Source: CTSoil-043 sp963821235
GTDB lineage: Bacteria; Chloroflexota; Limnocylindria; Limnocylindrales; CSP1-4
DNA length: 64,000 nucleotides
NCBI GenBank assembly: GCA_963821235.1
Contig: CAWGCS010000001.1
Coordinates: 558,001-622,000, forward strand
Direction of reading: 5' to 3'
Shown piece by piece: positions 56,941 to 64,000 of this stretch. The notes beneath the pieces are model-generated. The model made no database searches. It saw only the letters and a list, made by a program, of their open reading frames with translations, and was not told the DNA's origin. Made by a program: the position numbers and the translations under genes. Each line of letters begins with the position of its first letter. The stretch's first letter is position 1.

Positions 56941-57963
56941 ATGCCCGCCCTGCCACGCTTCCTCCGCAAGCCCCGCCGCCCCGACCCTCCCGCCCCGTTC
57001 CCGCGCCCGGCCCTGCCCGACGGCCGGGCGCTCGGGGCGCACCTCCCGCTGGGCGACGGCATGGTCCGCGCCGTGGAGCGCGCCCACGAGATCGGGGCGG
57101 ACGCGCTCCAGGTGTTCGCCGACAACCCGACCGCCTGGAAGCGACGCGCGGCGCCGCCGGCGGAGCTCCCCGCGTTCCGCGACCGCCTCCGCGACCTCGG
57201 CATCGGGCCCGTCGCCGTCCACGCCTCGTACCTGGTGAACCTGGCCGGCCCCGACGACGACCTGTACGAGCGATCGGTGGCCCTCCTCGCCCACGAGCTG
57301 ACGGTCGCCCCGGACTACGGCGCCCGCTTCGTCAACGTCCACATGGGGAGCCACAAGGGCGCGGGCGTCGCCTTCGGGATCGCGCGGATCGGCGACGCCG
57401 TCGCCCGCGTCCTCGCGGCCGTCCCCGACGGCCCCGGGGCGCCGCTGCTGGTCCTCGAGAACTCGGCGGGGAGCGGCGGGGGGATGGGCACCAGCCTCGA
57501 GGAGCTGGAGCAGATCCTCGAGGCGGCGGCGGCCCGCGGGATCCCGGACGCACGACTGGGCCTCTGCCTCGACACGGCCCACCTCTGGGGCGCCGGCCAC
57601 GAGATCGGCAGCGGCGAGGGCGTCGACGACATCGTGGAGGAGCTCGGCGCGCGGATCGGCCTCCAGCGGCTCGTCATGGTCCACCTCAACGACTCCAAGG
57701 CGGCTCGCGGCTCGAAGCTCGACCGCCACGAGCACCTGGGAGCCGGGGAGATGGGGGGCGGGGCAGGGCTCGCGCGGCTCCTCACCCACCCCGCGCTGGC
57801 CCACGTCGCCTACTTCCTGGAGACGCCGGGGATGGACGAGGGCTACGACGCGGTCAACGTCGCCCGGGCGCGCGACCTCGCCACCGGCCGGCCTCTGGAC
57901 ACCCTCCCGCCGGACGCCTTCCACCTGCGCGGCGCGCGAGCGCGCACGCCGGCGCCGGCATGA
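56941..57963 (+). CDS. nfo: Endonuclease IV / TIM-barrel AP endonuclease
   Basis: 340 residues from ATG 56941; TACGAT (56924-56929) lies 11 bases upstream. Motifs: GAHLPLGDGMVRAVERAHEIGADALQVFADNP, VAVHASYLVNLA, NVHMGSHKG, LVLENSAGSGGGMG, GLCLDTAHLWGAGHE, VHLNDSKAARGSKLDRHEHLGAGEMG, and FLETPGMDE: the three-zinc ligand set (His, Glu, Asp, His) of endonuclease IV. It cuts the backbone at abasic sites in base-excision repair. A basic/Pro-rich N-terminal extension of about 30 residues is unusual. Confidence 0.94.
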   Translation: MPALPRFLRKPRRPDPPAPFPRPALPDGRALGAHLPLGDGMVRAVERAHEIGADALQVFADNPTAWKRRAAPPAELPAFRDRLRDLGIGPVAVHASYLVNLAGPDDDLYERSVALLAHELTVAPDYGARFVNVHMGSHKGAGVAFGIARIGDAVARVLAAVPDGPGAPLLVLENSAGSGGGMGTSLEELEQILEAAAARGIPDARLGLCLDTAHLWGAGHEIGSGEGVDDIVEELGARIGLQRLVMVHLNDSKAARGSKLDRHEHLGAGEMGGGAGLARLLTHPALAHVAYFLETPGMDEGYDAVNVARARDLATGRPLDTLPPDAFHLRGARARTPAPA

Positions 57964-59567
57964 CCCAGGCCGCGCGCGAGGGGGCGGCCCGGCTCGCCGG
58001 GCGCCTGGCCGGGGTCCGCTGGGACAGCCGCGCCGCCGACCTCGTCGTGCTCGCCGGCCTCCTCGTCCTCGCCGCGGCCCTCCGCCTCCCGGACCTGGCG
58101 ACGCGCGGGCCCTGGGACACCGACCAGGGAGAGCAGATGCTGGCCATCCGCTCGATCGCGACCGGCCAGCTGACCCTGCTGGGGCCGCCGACGTCCACCG
58201 GGGGGCTCCACCACGGGCCGGTCTTCTACTACCTGGGGGCGCTCTTCGCCCTCCCGACCGGCGGCGACGACCCGACGGCTGTGACCTTCGGCATCGCCCT
58301 GGGCGGCATCGCCACCGTCGGCTTCGTGTGGTGGCTCGCCCGGGCCGCCGGCGCCGGGCCTGTCGGGGCCGCGGTCGCCGGCCTCCTTGCCGCGGTCTCA
58401 GCCCAGATGATCGACGCGTCCGTGCGCCTCTGGAACCCGGCTTTCGTGGCGCCGGGGGCGGCCCTGGCCCTCGCCGCCGCGCTCGAGGCTCGCCGCCGCC
58501 AGGATCCTCGCTGGTGGCTGCTCGCCGCCGTCGGCTTCGTCGTCGCCGCCCAGTCGCACGTCCTGGCCTGGATCCTCGCGGTCCCGGTCGGCATCCTCGC
58601 CATCGCCGAGCTGCGCCGCATGGGCCGCCGCGCGGTCCCGTGGCTGGCCGGGGCCGGGCTCCTCGTCGGCCTCACCTTCGTGCCCGTCGCCATCAACGAG
58701 CTGACGACCGGCTTCAGCGAGATCGCGGCGCTGCTCCGGGCTCGGGCGGGGGTCGCCACCGACGAGGCTCCGCCGTGGCTGATCCGGGCGATCTTCGTGC
58801 CGATCCGCATCCTGGCGGTGCCGCTCGTCCGGGACGTGGTCGCCTCGCTGGTCGCCACGACCGCCGCCGTGGGGCTGGTCGTCGGGGCGGTGGCCCTCGC
58901 GTCACGGCGCAGCGAGGCGGCGGCGCCGGTGGCGCGCATGCTCGCCGTCGGGCTGGCCGTCGGGATCGTCGGCCTCGTGATCGGCGCCCCGTGGCTCTCC
59001 ACCGTCACGCCGCTCTACGTGGACCACTACCACCTGGCCCTGGACCCGATCGTCTTCGCCCTGCTGGGTCTCGGGGCGGGCGTCCTCTGGCGGCGGGCGG
59101 TCGGGCGGGCGGTGGTGGCCGTCGTGGTCGGTGGGATCGTGGCCTGGAACCTCGTCGTCGTGCCCCTCCCGCCGGTCGACGCCGACGGCGGCTGGCCGGC
59201 GGGGCTGGCGGCCGGGCAGCGCGTCGTGGACGACCTGGGCGGAGCGCCGACCGTGGTGATCGGCGTCCCGAAGTTCAAGAAGACGACCGCCGTCAACTAC
59301 CCGATGACGACCCTTGGGAACCCGCCGGCGAACGCGGGCCTGGACCCGGCGCTGGGCGGGGACGCGGCCGCCGGCGTGAAGGCGGGCGCGACCCGCGTCA
59401 TCGTCCTCTGCGACCGGCTCTTCGAGGATGTCGTCGGGCAGGCCTGCCTGGGTCCGGCGGAGGCGACGCGGCTGGCCGAGGTGGGGATCGCGGCGGGCAG
59501 GATGCTGGACCGCTTCGAGGCCGCGCCGGGCCGCTGGGTCTCCGTCTACGAGATCGCCGCGCCCTGA
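57960..59567 (+). CDS. GT39-like membrane glycosyltransferase
   Basis: 535 residues from ATG 57960 (ATGA overlap with nfo). Loop 1 carries RGPWDTDQGEQMLAIRSIATGQLTLLGPPTSTGGLHHGPVFYY, with Asp residues and an HHGPxFYY motif as in GT39/ArnT-like transferases. About eleven helices follow (SAQMIDASVRLWNPAFVAPGAALALAAALEAR is the WNPxFV segment), then a soluble C-terminal domain of 130 residues (VVIGVPKFKKTTAVNYPMTTLG). It is coupled to a DNA-repair gene, which looks accidental. Bidirectional hairpins terminate the unit. Confidence 0.8.
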   Translation: MTQAAREGAARLAGRLAGVRWDSRAADLVVLAGLLVLAAALRLPDLATRGPWDTDQGEQMLAIRSIATGQLTLLGPPTSTGGLHHGPVFYYLGALFALPTGGDDPTAVTFGIALGGIATVGFVWWLARAAGAGPVGAAVAGLLAAVSAQMIDASVRLWNPAFVAPGAALALAAALEARRRQDPRWWLLAAVGFVVAAQSHVLAWILAVPVGILAIAELRRMGRRAVPWLAGAGLLVGLTFVPVAINELTTGFSEIAALLRARAGVATDEAPPWLIRAIFVPIRILAVPLVRDVVASLVATTAAVGLVVGAVALASRRSEAAAPVARMLAVGLAVGIVGLVIGAPWLSTVTPLYVDHYHLALDPIVFALLGLGAGVLWRRAVGRAVVAVVVGGIVAWNLVVVPLPPVDADGGWPAGLAAGQRVVDDLGGAPTVVIGVPKFKKTTAVNYPMTTLGNPPANAGLDPALGGDAAAGVKAGATRVIVLCDRLFEDVVGQACLGPAEATRLAEVGIAAGRMLDRFEAAPGRWVSVYEIAAP

Positions 59568-59606
59568 AGGGGCCGCGGGACCGGGCCAGGCCAGGCGGCG
59601 GACAGA

Positions 59607-59677
59607 GCGAACGCCGGCGCCCCAGTAACGCCGGCGTTCGCTGTCCCCGAGACCCGGGAGAGGAGGGCACTCCCGGG
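59607..59677. terminator. Double hairpin between convergent genes
   Basis: Hairpin 1: 13-bp arms GCGAACGCCGGCG and CGCCGGCGTTCGC (59607-59619/59629-59641). Hairpin 2: CCCGGGAG and CTCCCGGG (59653-59660/59670-59677). They separate the GT39-like gene from the oppositely oriented XRE gene and can serve both strands. Confidence 0.75.
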
Positions 59678-59697
59678 AGCGGTCTGTTGTGCGGTGG

Positions 59698-60219
59698 TCA
59701 GGGCCTCCCGGGCGGGCGGCGCCCGAGGATGGAGGCGGGGCGGACGGTGGTCACCCGACGGTCCGTCGGCAGGCCGACGACCGAGGCGAGGGGCGTGCTG
59801 GAGACCCGTGCCATCGGGCGGTCCGGGAGTCCCGGCCGGGGCACCGCGACCGGCGCCGGCCGCGCGAAGCGGCGCATCCGGACGGCGAGGTAGTACTCCA
59901 TGACCTGGCGGACCTGCGGCTCGGCAAGGGCGTCGTCCGCGCGAAGGGCGTACTCGACGCGCGCGGCCGGGTTCATCGTCGCGCCGCTGGACACGAGGCC
60001 GAGGTACTGCGGAGCGTCCGCGTCGTCGCGAAGCTCGCGCAGCCCCTTGGCCAGCTTGGTCGCGGTCCCCAGTGATGGGGTCCTGTCGCCGCGGACGAGG
60101 CGGGAGATCGTCGAGTGGTCGACGCCCGACGCCTGCGCCAGCTGGCGCTGCGACATCTTCTTGGCCTTGAGCTGTGCGCGCAGCCACTCGTTGAAGGGCC
60201 GGCCGTTCTGCTCAGTCAT
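59698..60219 (-). CDS. XRE-family helix-turn-helix regulator
   Basis: 173 residues from ATG 60219. HTH_3 domain at residues about 10-65: NEWLRAQLKAKKMSQRQLAQASGVDHSTISRLVRGDRTPSLGTATKLAKGL, with the standard QRQLAQxxGV--STISR recognition helix. The middle part (ARVEYALRADDALAEPQVRQVMEYYLAV) may be a dimerisation or ligand region; the last 50 residues are Pro/Arg-rich and probably disordered. An inverted repeat about 75 bases upstream is a candidate autoregulatory site. Targets are unknown. Confidence 0.88.
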   Translation of the reverse strand: MTEQNGRPFNEWLRAQLKAKKMSQRQLAQASGVDHSTISRLVRGDRTPSLGTATKLAKGLRELRDDADAPQYLGLVSSGATMNPAARVEYALRADDALAEPQVRQVMEYYLAVRMRRFARPAPVAVPRPGLPDRPMARVSSTPLASVVGLPTDRRVTTVRPASILGRRPPGRP

Positions 60220-60293
60220 TCCTCGGTGGGCGCTCCGTGGGGTCCGCGGCAGCTCCGCGTGCGCCAACTATCGAGAGTGGCGCATTCGGGAAC

Positions 60294-60320
60294 CATGACC
60301 CGTTCGTACCCCGGGTCATG
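60294..60320. promoter_or_regulatory. Inverted repeat upstream of the XRE gene
   Basis: CATGACCC (60294-60301) and GGGTCATG (60313-60320), 11-base spacer, in the 158-base gap between the XRE start and the flippase-like stop. XRE proteins bind such dyads; candidate operator. Confidence 0.5.
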
Positions 60321-60377
60321 CCATGGCCGGAGCGGAGGTACCAACGCTCGCGCGAGCGCGGTCCACGCCTGACCGGC

Positions 60378-61487
60378 TCAGGCCTCGGCGGCGGCCCTCC
60401 CGGGCGGCTCGGGGATGCGGCCTTCGCCGCGCGGCTTGGCCGACAGGACGTAGGCGATCGACCCCAGGACGATGATCGAGAAGACGCTGATCACGCGGTC
60501 CAGGAGGGCGATCGCGGTGGCCTCGGCGAGGGGGACCTTGTAGGCGACCGTCAGGACGCCGACGATGCCAGCCTCCACGATCCCCAGCCCGGCCGGGCTG
60601 AGCGGGACGGCCGTCAGCAGCGAGCCGATGAGGGCCACGAAGACGGCCCCGGAGAGGCCCAGCGAGACGCCCGGGAACCCGAGCGCCTGGACGACGAGCC
60701 AGAGGCGGATCGACTCCGACGCCCAGATGAGGCCCGTGATCACGAGGAGGCGCGGCAGTGCCCGCCAGCCGATGGCGCCGAAGACGCCCTGCTCGAAGCG
60801 GTCGTACAGATCGAGGACCGTCTCCTTGCGGGGCAGGGGCAGGGCCGCCAGCACCCGGTGGCCGGCGCTGCGCAGGAAAAGCAGCCCGACGGCCAGGACG
60901 ACGACGACCCCCACGCCGATCGCCGCCACGACCTGGATCTCCGGCGGGAGGCCCGTCCGGAAGCTCCAGAAGCCCGCGGCGAGACCGAGGCTCGCGATCG
61001 CGAACAGGTCGAGGACCCGCTCCATGAAGACGGTCCCGAAGGTCCGCGAGAGCGAGGCGTGGCTGTTGACCTTGAGCAGGTAGGCCCGGTAGACGTCGCC
61101 GAGCTTGGCCGGGACCACGCAGTTGACGAGCCAGGACAGGAAGATGATCTCGGTCGCGTCCCTCGTCGGGCAGTAGAAGCCGGTGCCGCGCAGGAGGAGC
61201 GCCCAGCGGTAGCCGCGCAGGGGGAAGCCGAGGTAGTAGATCGCGAACGCCGCCGCGACGAGGAGCGGGCTGGCGTTGAGGATCAGCCCCGGGACCTTGG
61301 CCAGCTGGTCGCGGTTGAGGCCGATGAAGATGGCGATGATGACGAGCGGGACGAGGATCGAGACGATCGTCCGCGGCTGGCGCAGCCGGCGCCCGAGGGA
61401 GACCTGCTCGACCGTGACCTCCCGTTCCGCGGGCGGGGCGGGCTCGCCGGGAGCGGCGTCGAGGGAGGCGCCGGGCGAGGTGCTCAC
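60378..61487 (-). CDS. LPG-synthase-TM/YbhN family flippase-like membrane protein
   Basis: 369 residues from GTG 61487, overlapping the PHP stop (GTGA). An acidic/Pro-rich cytoplasmic N-terminus of about 38 residues precedes eight helices. Family marks: YYLGFPLRGYRWALLLRGTG, IIFLSWLVNCVVPAKLGDVYRAYLLKVN, MERVLDLFAIASLGL, and LTAVPLSPAGLGIVEAGIVGVLTV. It probably handles lipid-linked intermediates or lipids in the membrane; which one is unknown. Second family member in the window (see 21261-22331). Last gene of the murA-mreB-PHP unit. Confidence 0.88.
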   Translation of the reverse strand: MSTSPGASLDAAPGEPAPPAEREVTVEQVSLGRRLRQPRTIVSILVPLVIIAIFIGLNRDQLAKVPGLILNASPLLVAAAFAIYYLGFPLRGYRWALLLRGTGFYCPTRDATEIIFLSWLVNCVVPAKLGDVYRAYLLKVNSHASLSRTFGTVFMERVLDLFAIASLGLAAGFWSFRTGLPPEIQVVAAIGVGVVVVLAVGLLFLRSAGHRVLAALPLPRKETVLDLYDRFEQGVFGAIGWRALPRLLVITGLIWASESIRLWLVVQALGFPGVSLGLSGAVFVALIGSLLTAVPLSPAGLGIVEAGIVGVLTVAYKVPLAEATAIALLDRVISVFSIIVLGSIAYVLSAKPRGEGRIPEPPGRAAAEA

Positions 61488-62218
61488 CGTCCCGGGCCTG
61501 CGACCGGCCGGATCCGGCCGTTCCCCCGCGCCCGCTGGACGAGCTTGGCCACCGGCGTGACGGCGCGCACGAAGTAGGTCGCCCGGCCGGGGATGGGCTG
61601 GGCCGAGGCGAGGGCCGCGAGGAGCCCGGCCGCCGTGGACGGGTCGCCATTCAGGCGCGTCGCGGCCACCCCGACCTCGAGGAGGGAGTGGGCGTCGGAG
61701 ACGGCGACGCCGGGGATCCCGGCCGACCGCGCGAGGGCGGCGGCGCGCTCGTTCCCCTCGCGGAAGACGACCCGGGCGTTGAAGGCCTCGATCCAGTCGA
61801 CCAGTGCGGCGAGCTCGCGGATGTCGTCCTCCGTGTTGCCGATGGACCCCCGCTGGCGGTCGAACGGGTGGGGGATCCCGACGAGGCCGCCCTGGGCGCG
61901 GACGCGGGCGATCGCCTCCGCCGGCGCGAGCCCCGGCGGGATCGGCGCCTCGAGGAAGAGGGCGATGAGGTCGCCGCCGGTCGTCTTGACCTCCTCGCCG
62001 ACGATCACGGTGAGGCCGGGCACCGCCGCGTCGCGGGCGCGCAGCGCGCCGTCGATCCGATCGTGGTCGGTCACGGCCAGGTGGGTCAGGCCCCGGTCGC
62101 GGGCGGCGCGCGCCACGCGGGCCGGATCGGCGAGGCTGTCGAAGCTCGCGCTCGTATGGCAGTGGAGGTCCATGAACGCCACGCCGGCGGCCGGTCGGCG
62201 TCCCTCGTCGCGTTCCAT
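61484..62218 (-). CDS. PHP-domain metal-dependent phosphoesterase
   Basis: 244 residues from ATG 62218. PHP motifs: FMDLHCHTSASFDSL (HxH), LTHLAVTDHDRIDGA (TDHD), VIVGEEVKTTGGDLIALFL (GEE), GIPHPFDRQRG, AFNARVVFREGN and VAVSDAHSLLEVG (DAH). This ligand set binds two or three metals. Stand-alone PHP proteins of this type (YciV/TrpH-like) dephosphorylate nucleotides such as pAp or 5'-nucleotides. Eight bases separate it from mreB, and its stop overlaps the flippase-like start, so it is in the same operon. Confidence 0.9.
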   Translation of the reverse strand: MERDEGRRPAAGVAFMDLHCHTSASFDSLADPARVARAARDRGLTHLAVTDHDRIDGALRARDAAVPGLTVIVGEEVKTTGGDLIALFLEAPIPPGLAPAEAIARVRAQGGLVGIPHPFDRQRGSIGNTEDDIRELAALVDWIEAFNARVVFREGNERAAALARSAGIPGVAVSDAHSLLEVGVAATRLNGDPSTAAGLLAALASAQPIPGRATYFVRAVTPVAKLVQRARGNGRIRPVAGPGR

Positions 62219-62226
62219 CCGGGTGG

Positions 62227-63225
62227 TCAGACCTGCTGGACCAGGGACTTCTTGAAGAAGTCGAAGTGCTCGAGGGCGATGCCCGTCCCGAGGGCGACGC
62301 AGTTGAGGGGGTTCTCCGCCACGTGGCAGGGAACGCCGGTCACCTGGGTCAGGAGCTTGTCGATGTTGCGCAGCAGCGAGCCGCCGCCCGACATCACCAT
62401 GCCCTTGTCGATGATGTCGGAGGAGAGCTCGGGCGGCGTCTGCTCGAGGACCCCGCGCACGGCCGCGACGAGCTGCTGGAGCGGCATCTCGATCGCCTCC
62501 ATGACCTCCGACGAGGTGATGGGGATCGTCCGCGGCAGGCCCGCGATGAGGTCGCGTCCGCGGACCTCCATCTGCAGCTCGCGCTCCAGCGGGAGGGCGG
62601 TGCCGATCTGGATCTTGACGTCCTCGGCCGTCCGGTCGCCGACCATCAGGTTGTACTTCTTGCGGATGTAGCTGGCGATCGCGTCGTCGAAGCGGTTCCC
62701 GCCCACCCGCAGGCTGTTGCTGACGACGATCCCGCCGAGGGCGATGACCGCGATCTCGCTCGTCCCGCCGCCGATGTCGATGATCAGGTTGCCGGACGGC
62801 CCGCTGATCGGCACGTTGGCCCCGATCGCGGCGGCCAGCGGCTCCTCGATGAGGAACGCCTCCCGCGCCCCGGCCTTGAGGGCCGCGTCGCGCACGGCGC
62901 GCTTCTCCACCGACGTCACGCCGGCGGGGACGCTGATCATGACCTCCGGGCGGCTGAGGGCGATGGTCCCCTTCCGGGCGCGGCCGATGAAGTAGCGGAG
63001 CATCGCCTCGGTGATGACGTAGTCGGCGATGACGCCGTCCTTCATCGGGCGGATGGCCTGGATGTTGCCGGGCGTCCGGCCGATCATCTCGCGGGCTTCC
63101 TCGCCCACGGCGACGATCCGGTTGTCCTCGCTCACCGCCACGACGGACGGCTCCTGGATGACGATGCCGCGCCCCTTGACGTAGACGAGGACGTTGGCGG
63201 TGCCGAGGTCGATGCCGATCTTCAT
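62227..63225 (-). CDS. mreB: Rod-shape-determining protein MreB
   Basis: 332 residues from ATG 63225, overlapping the murA stop (ATGA). It begins MKIGIDLGTANVLVYVKGRGIV, the MreB/Mbl actin-fold phosphate-1 loop, then RPMKDGVIADYVITEAMLRYFI, MISVPAGVTSVEKRAVRDAALKAGA, PSGNLIIDIGGGTSEIAVIALGG and KGMVMSGGGSLLRNID. MreB filaments guide peptidoglycan synthesis during elongation, implying a rod-shaped cell. No mreC/mreD neighbour is visible. Its coupling to murA links precursor supply and shape. Confidence 0.97.
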   Translation of the reverse strand: MKIGIDLGTANVLVYVKGRGIVIQEPSVVAVSEDNRIVAVGEEAREMIGRTPGNIQAIRPMKDGVIADYVITEAMLRYFIGRARKGTIALSRPEVMISVPAGVTSVEKRAVRDAALKAGAREAFLIEEPLAAAIGANVPISGPSGNLIIDIGGGTSEIAVIALGGIVVSNSLRVGGNRFDDAIASYIRKKYNLMVGDRTAEDVKIQIGTALPLERELQMEVRGRDLIAGLPRTIPITSSEVMEAIEMPLQQLVAAVRGVLEQTPPELSSDIIDKGMVMSGGGSLLRNIDKLLTQVTGVPCHVAENPLNCVALGTGIALEHFDFFKKSLVQQV

Positions 63226-64000
63226 GAAGGCGTGCTGCTCACCTGCTCCGGGAGGCGCTCGATGCGAGCGCCGAGGTCGTGGAACTTGCGGTCGATGTTC
63301 TCATAGCCGCGCTGCACGTGATGGGCGCCGTGGATGGTGGAGGTCCCCTCGGCGGCCAGCGCGGCAAGAATGAGCGATGCGCCGGCCCGCAGGTCGCTGA
63401 TGTCGACCTCGGCCCCGCGAAGGTGGGCCGGCCCGCTGATCTCGGCGTGGTGCGAATCGAGGATCGCGACCGCCGCGCCCATCTTGCGCAGCTCAGCCAG
63501 CCACTCCAGGCGGTCCTCGTAGATCGTCTCGTGGAGGCGGCTGGTCCCCGCGCCGCGGGTCATGAGCACGCTCGTCGGGGACTGCAGGTCGGTGGCGAAG
63601 CCCGGGTAGGGCCCGGTCTCGACGTCCGCCGCACGGTAGGCGCCGCCGCCCGGGGCGATCCCCTCGACCTCGATCGTGTCCTGCCCGCAGGCGACCTGGA
63701 CGCCCATCCGCCCCATCACCTCGACGAACGAGCCGAGGAACTCGCAGGGCGCCCCCTCCAGGGTGATCCGCCCGCCGGCGACCGCGGCGGCGACCACGAA
63801 CGTGCCGGCCTCGATCCGGTCGGGGACCACCCGGTGCTCGGCGCCGCGCAGCCGGCGCCGACCTTCGACCGTGATCGTGTCGGGAGCGGTCCGCTCCACC
63901 GCCGCGCCCATCTTGCGGAGGAACGCCAGGAGGTCGTCCACTTCCGGTTCCTGGGCTGCCGGGCGGATGACGGTCGTCCCCTCGGCCAGGGTGGCGGCGA
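63222..64000 (-). CDS. murA: UDP-N-acetylglucosamine 1-carboxyvinyltransferase (N-terminus outside window)
   Basis: 259 codons are visible; the frame stays open to the window edge, where it reads ATLAEGTTVIRPAAQEPEVDDLLAFLRKMGA, the expected internal MurA sequence, so the N-terminal third (including the catalytic Cys loop) is missing only because the window ends. Other motifs: VVPDRIEAGTFVVAAAVAGG, ATDLQSPTSVLMTRGAGTSRLHETIYEDRLEWL, DLRAGASLILAALAAEGTSTI, VQRGYENIDRKFHDLGA. MurA makes the first committed step of peptidoglycan synthesis, transferring enolpyruvate from PEP to UDP-GlcNAc. Confidence 0.96.
   Translation of the reverse strand, partial: AATLAEGTTVIRPAAQEPEVDDLLAFLRKMGAAVERTAPDTITVEGRRRLRGAEHRVVPDRIEAGTFVVAAAVAGGRITLEGAPCEFLGSFVEVMGRMGVQVACGQDTIEVEGIAPGGGAYRAADVETGPYPGFATDLQSPTSVLMTRGAGTSRLHETIYEDRLEWLAELRKMGAAVAILDSHHAEISGPAHLRGAEVDISDLRAGASLILAALAAEGTSTIHGAHHVQRGYENIDRKFHDLGARIERLPEQVSSTPS

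Overview
This window is 64 kb of a very GC-rich bacterial chromosome (I judge about 70% by eye). Best guess is a Chloroflexota member of the uncultivated soil/freshwater lineages; Actinomycetota is the alternative. Reasons: a GAAC-N4-GTTC LexA operator, many leaderless genes with a TAnnnT element 6-9 bases before the start codon, a Tad pilus locus with tiny Flp pilins, a BTAD/STAND-type regulator, and a DUF5317 domain. Placement is inference; there is no rRNA or other marker. I found no tRNA, rRNA, CRISPR array, IS element or phage.

Layout. 1-2.5 kb: end of a membrane glycosyltransferase-like gene, then rplI with a DUF1232 gene. 2.5-6.5 kb: a receiver-like protein, lexA under its own SOS box, and dnaB carrying a 422-residue intein. 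6.6-8.2 kb: lipoprotein, zinc-ribbon protein, dodecin. 8.3-13.8 kb: a BTAD/STAND regulator broken by about seven frameshifts, then a roughly 400-base structured leader with a 29-codon signal-peptide-like ORF, then a membrane HD-GYP protein. 13.8-18.4 kb: DUF5317-MFS fusion, a one-helix anchored protein, Pcm and a PIG-L deacetylase.

18.4-44.4 kb is a surface-polysaccharide/glycolipid region: GT-C membrane enzymes (GT87- and GT39-like), GT2 and GT4 transferases, two SDR sugar epimerases, a UDP-sugar dehydrogenase, a flippase-like protein and a FemAB/BioF2-like acetyltransferase. Interspersed are an AAA-DUF234 ATPase, a secreted protein with a caspase-like His/Cys signature, and a scar where a GT2 gene has been cut down to its N-terminus. 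Several GT genes overlap tail to tail.

44.4-54.7 kb is a signalling plus Tad pilus locus: histidine kinase, NarL-type regulator, second kinase-like protein lacking a clear ATP-binding site, a pilin-like protein, three nearly identical flp genes each ended by a strong hairpin (two with near-identical promoters), then cpaB, cpaE, cpaF, tadB, tadC. The kinase/regulator genes overlap by 4 bases and run into the pilin-like gene, so they probably control surface attachment.

54.8-64 kb: DUF192 protein, ComF-type phosphoribosyltransferase, long-form HPF, endonuclease IV, a GT39-like membrane protein, an XRE regulator facing it, then a minus-strand run murA-mreB-PHP-flippase tying envelope synthesis to cell shape.

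The most unusual stretch is 8.3-12.3 kb (decaying regulator, structured leader, micropeptide, c-di-GMP-type phosphodiesterase). The most general signal is the leaderless promoter pattern shared by about 15 genes.
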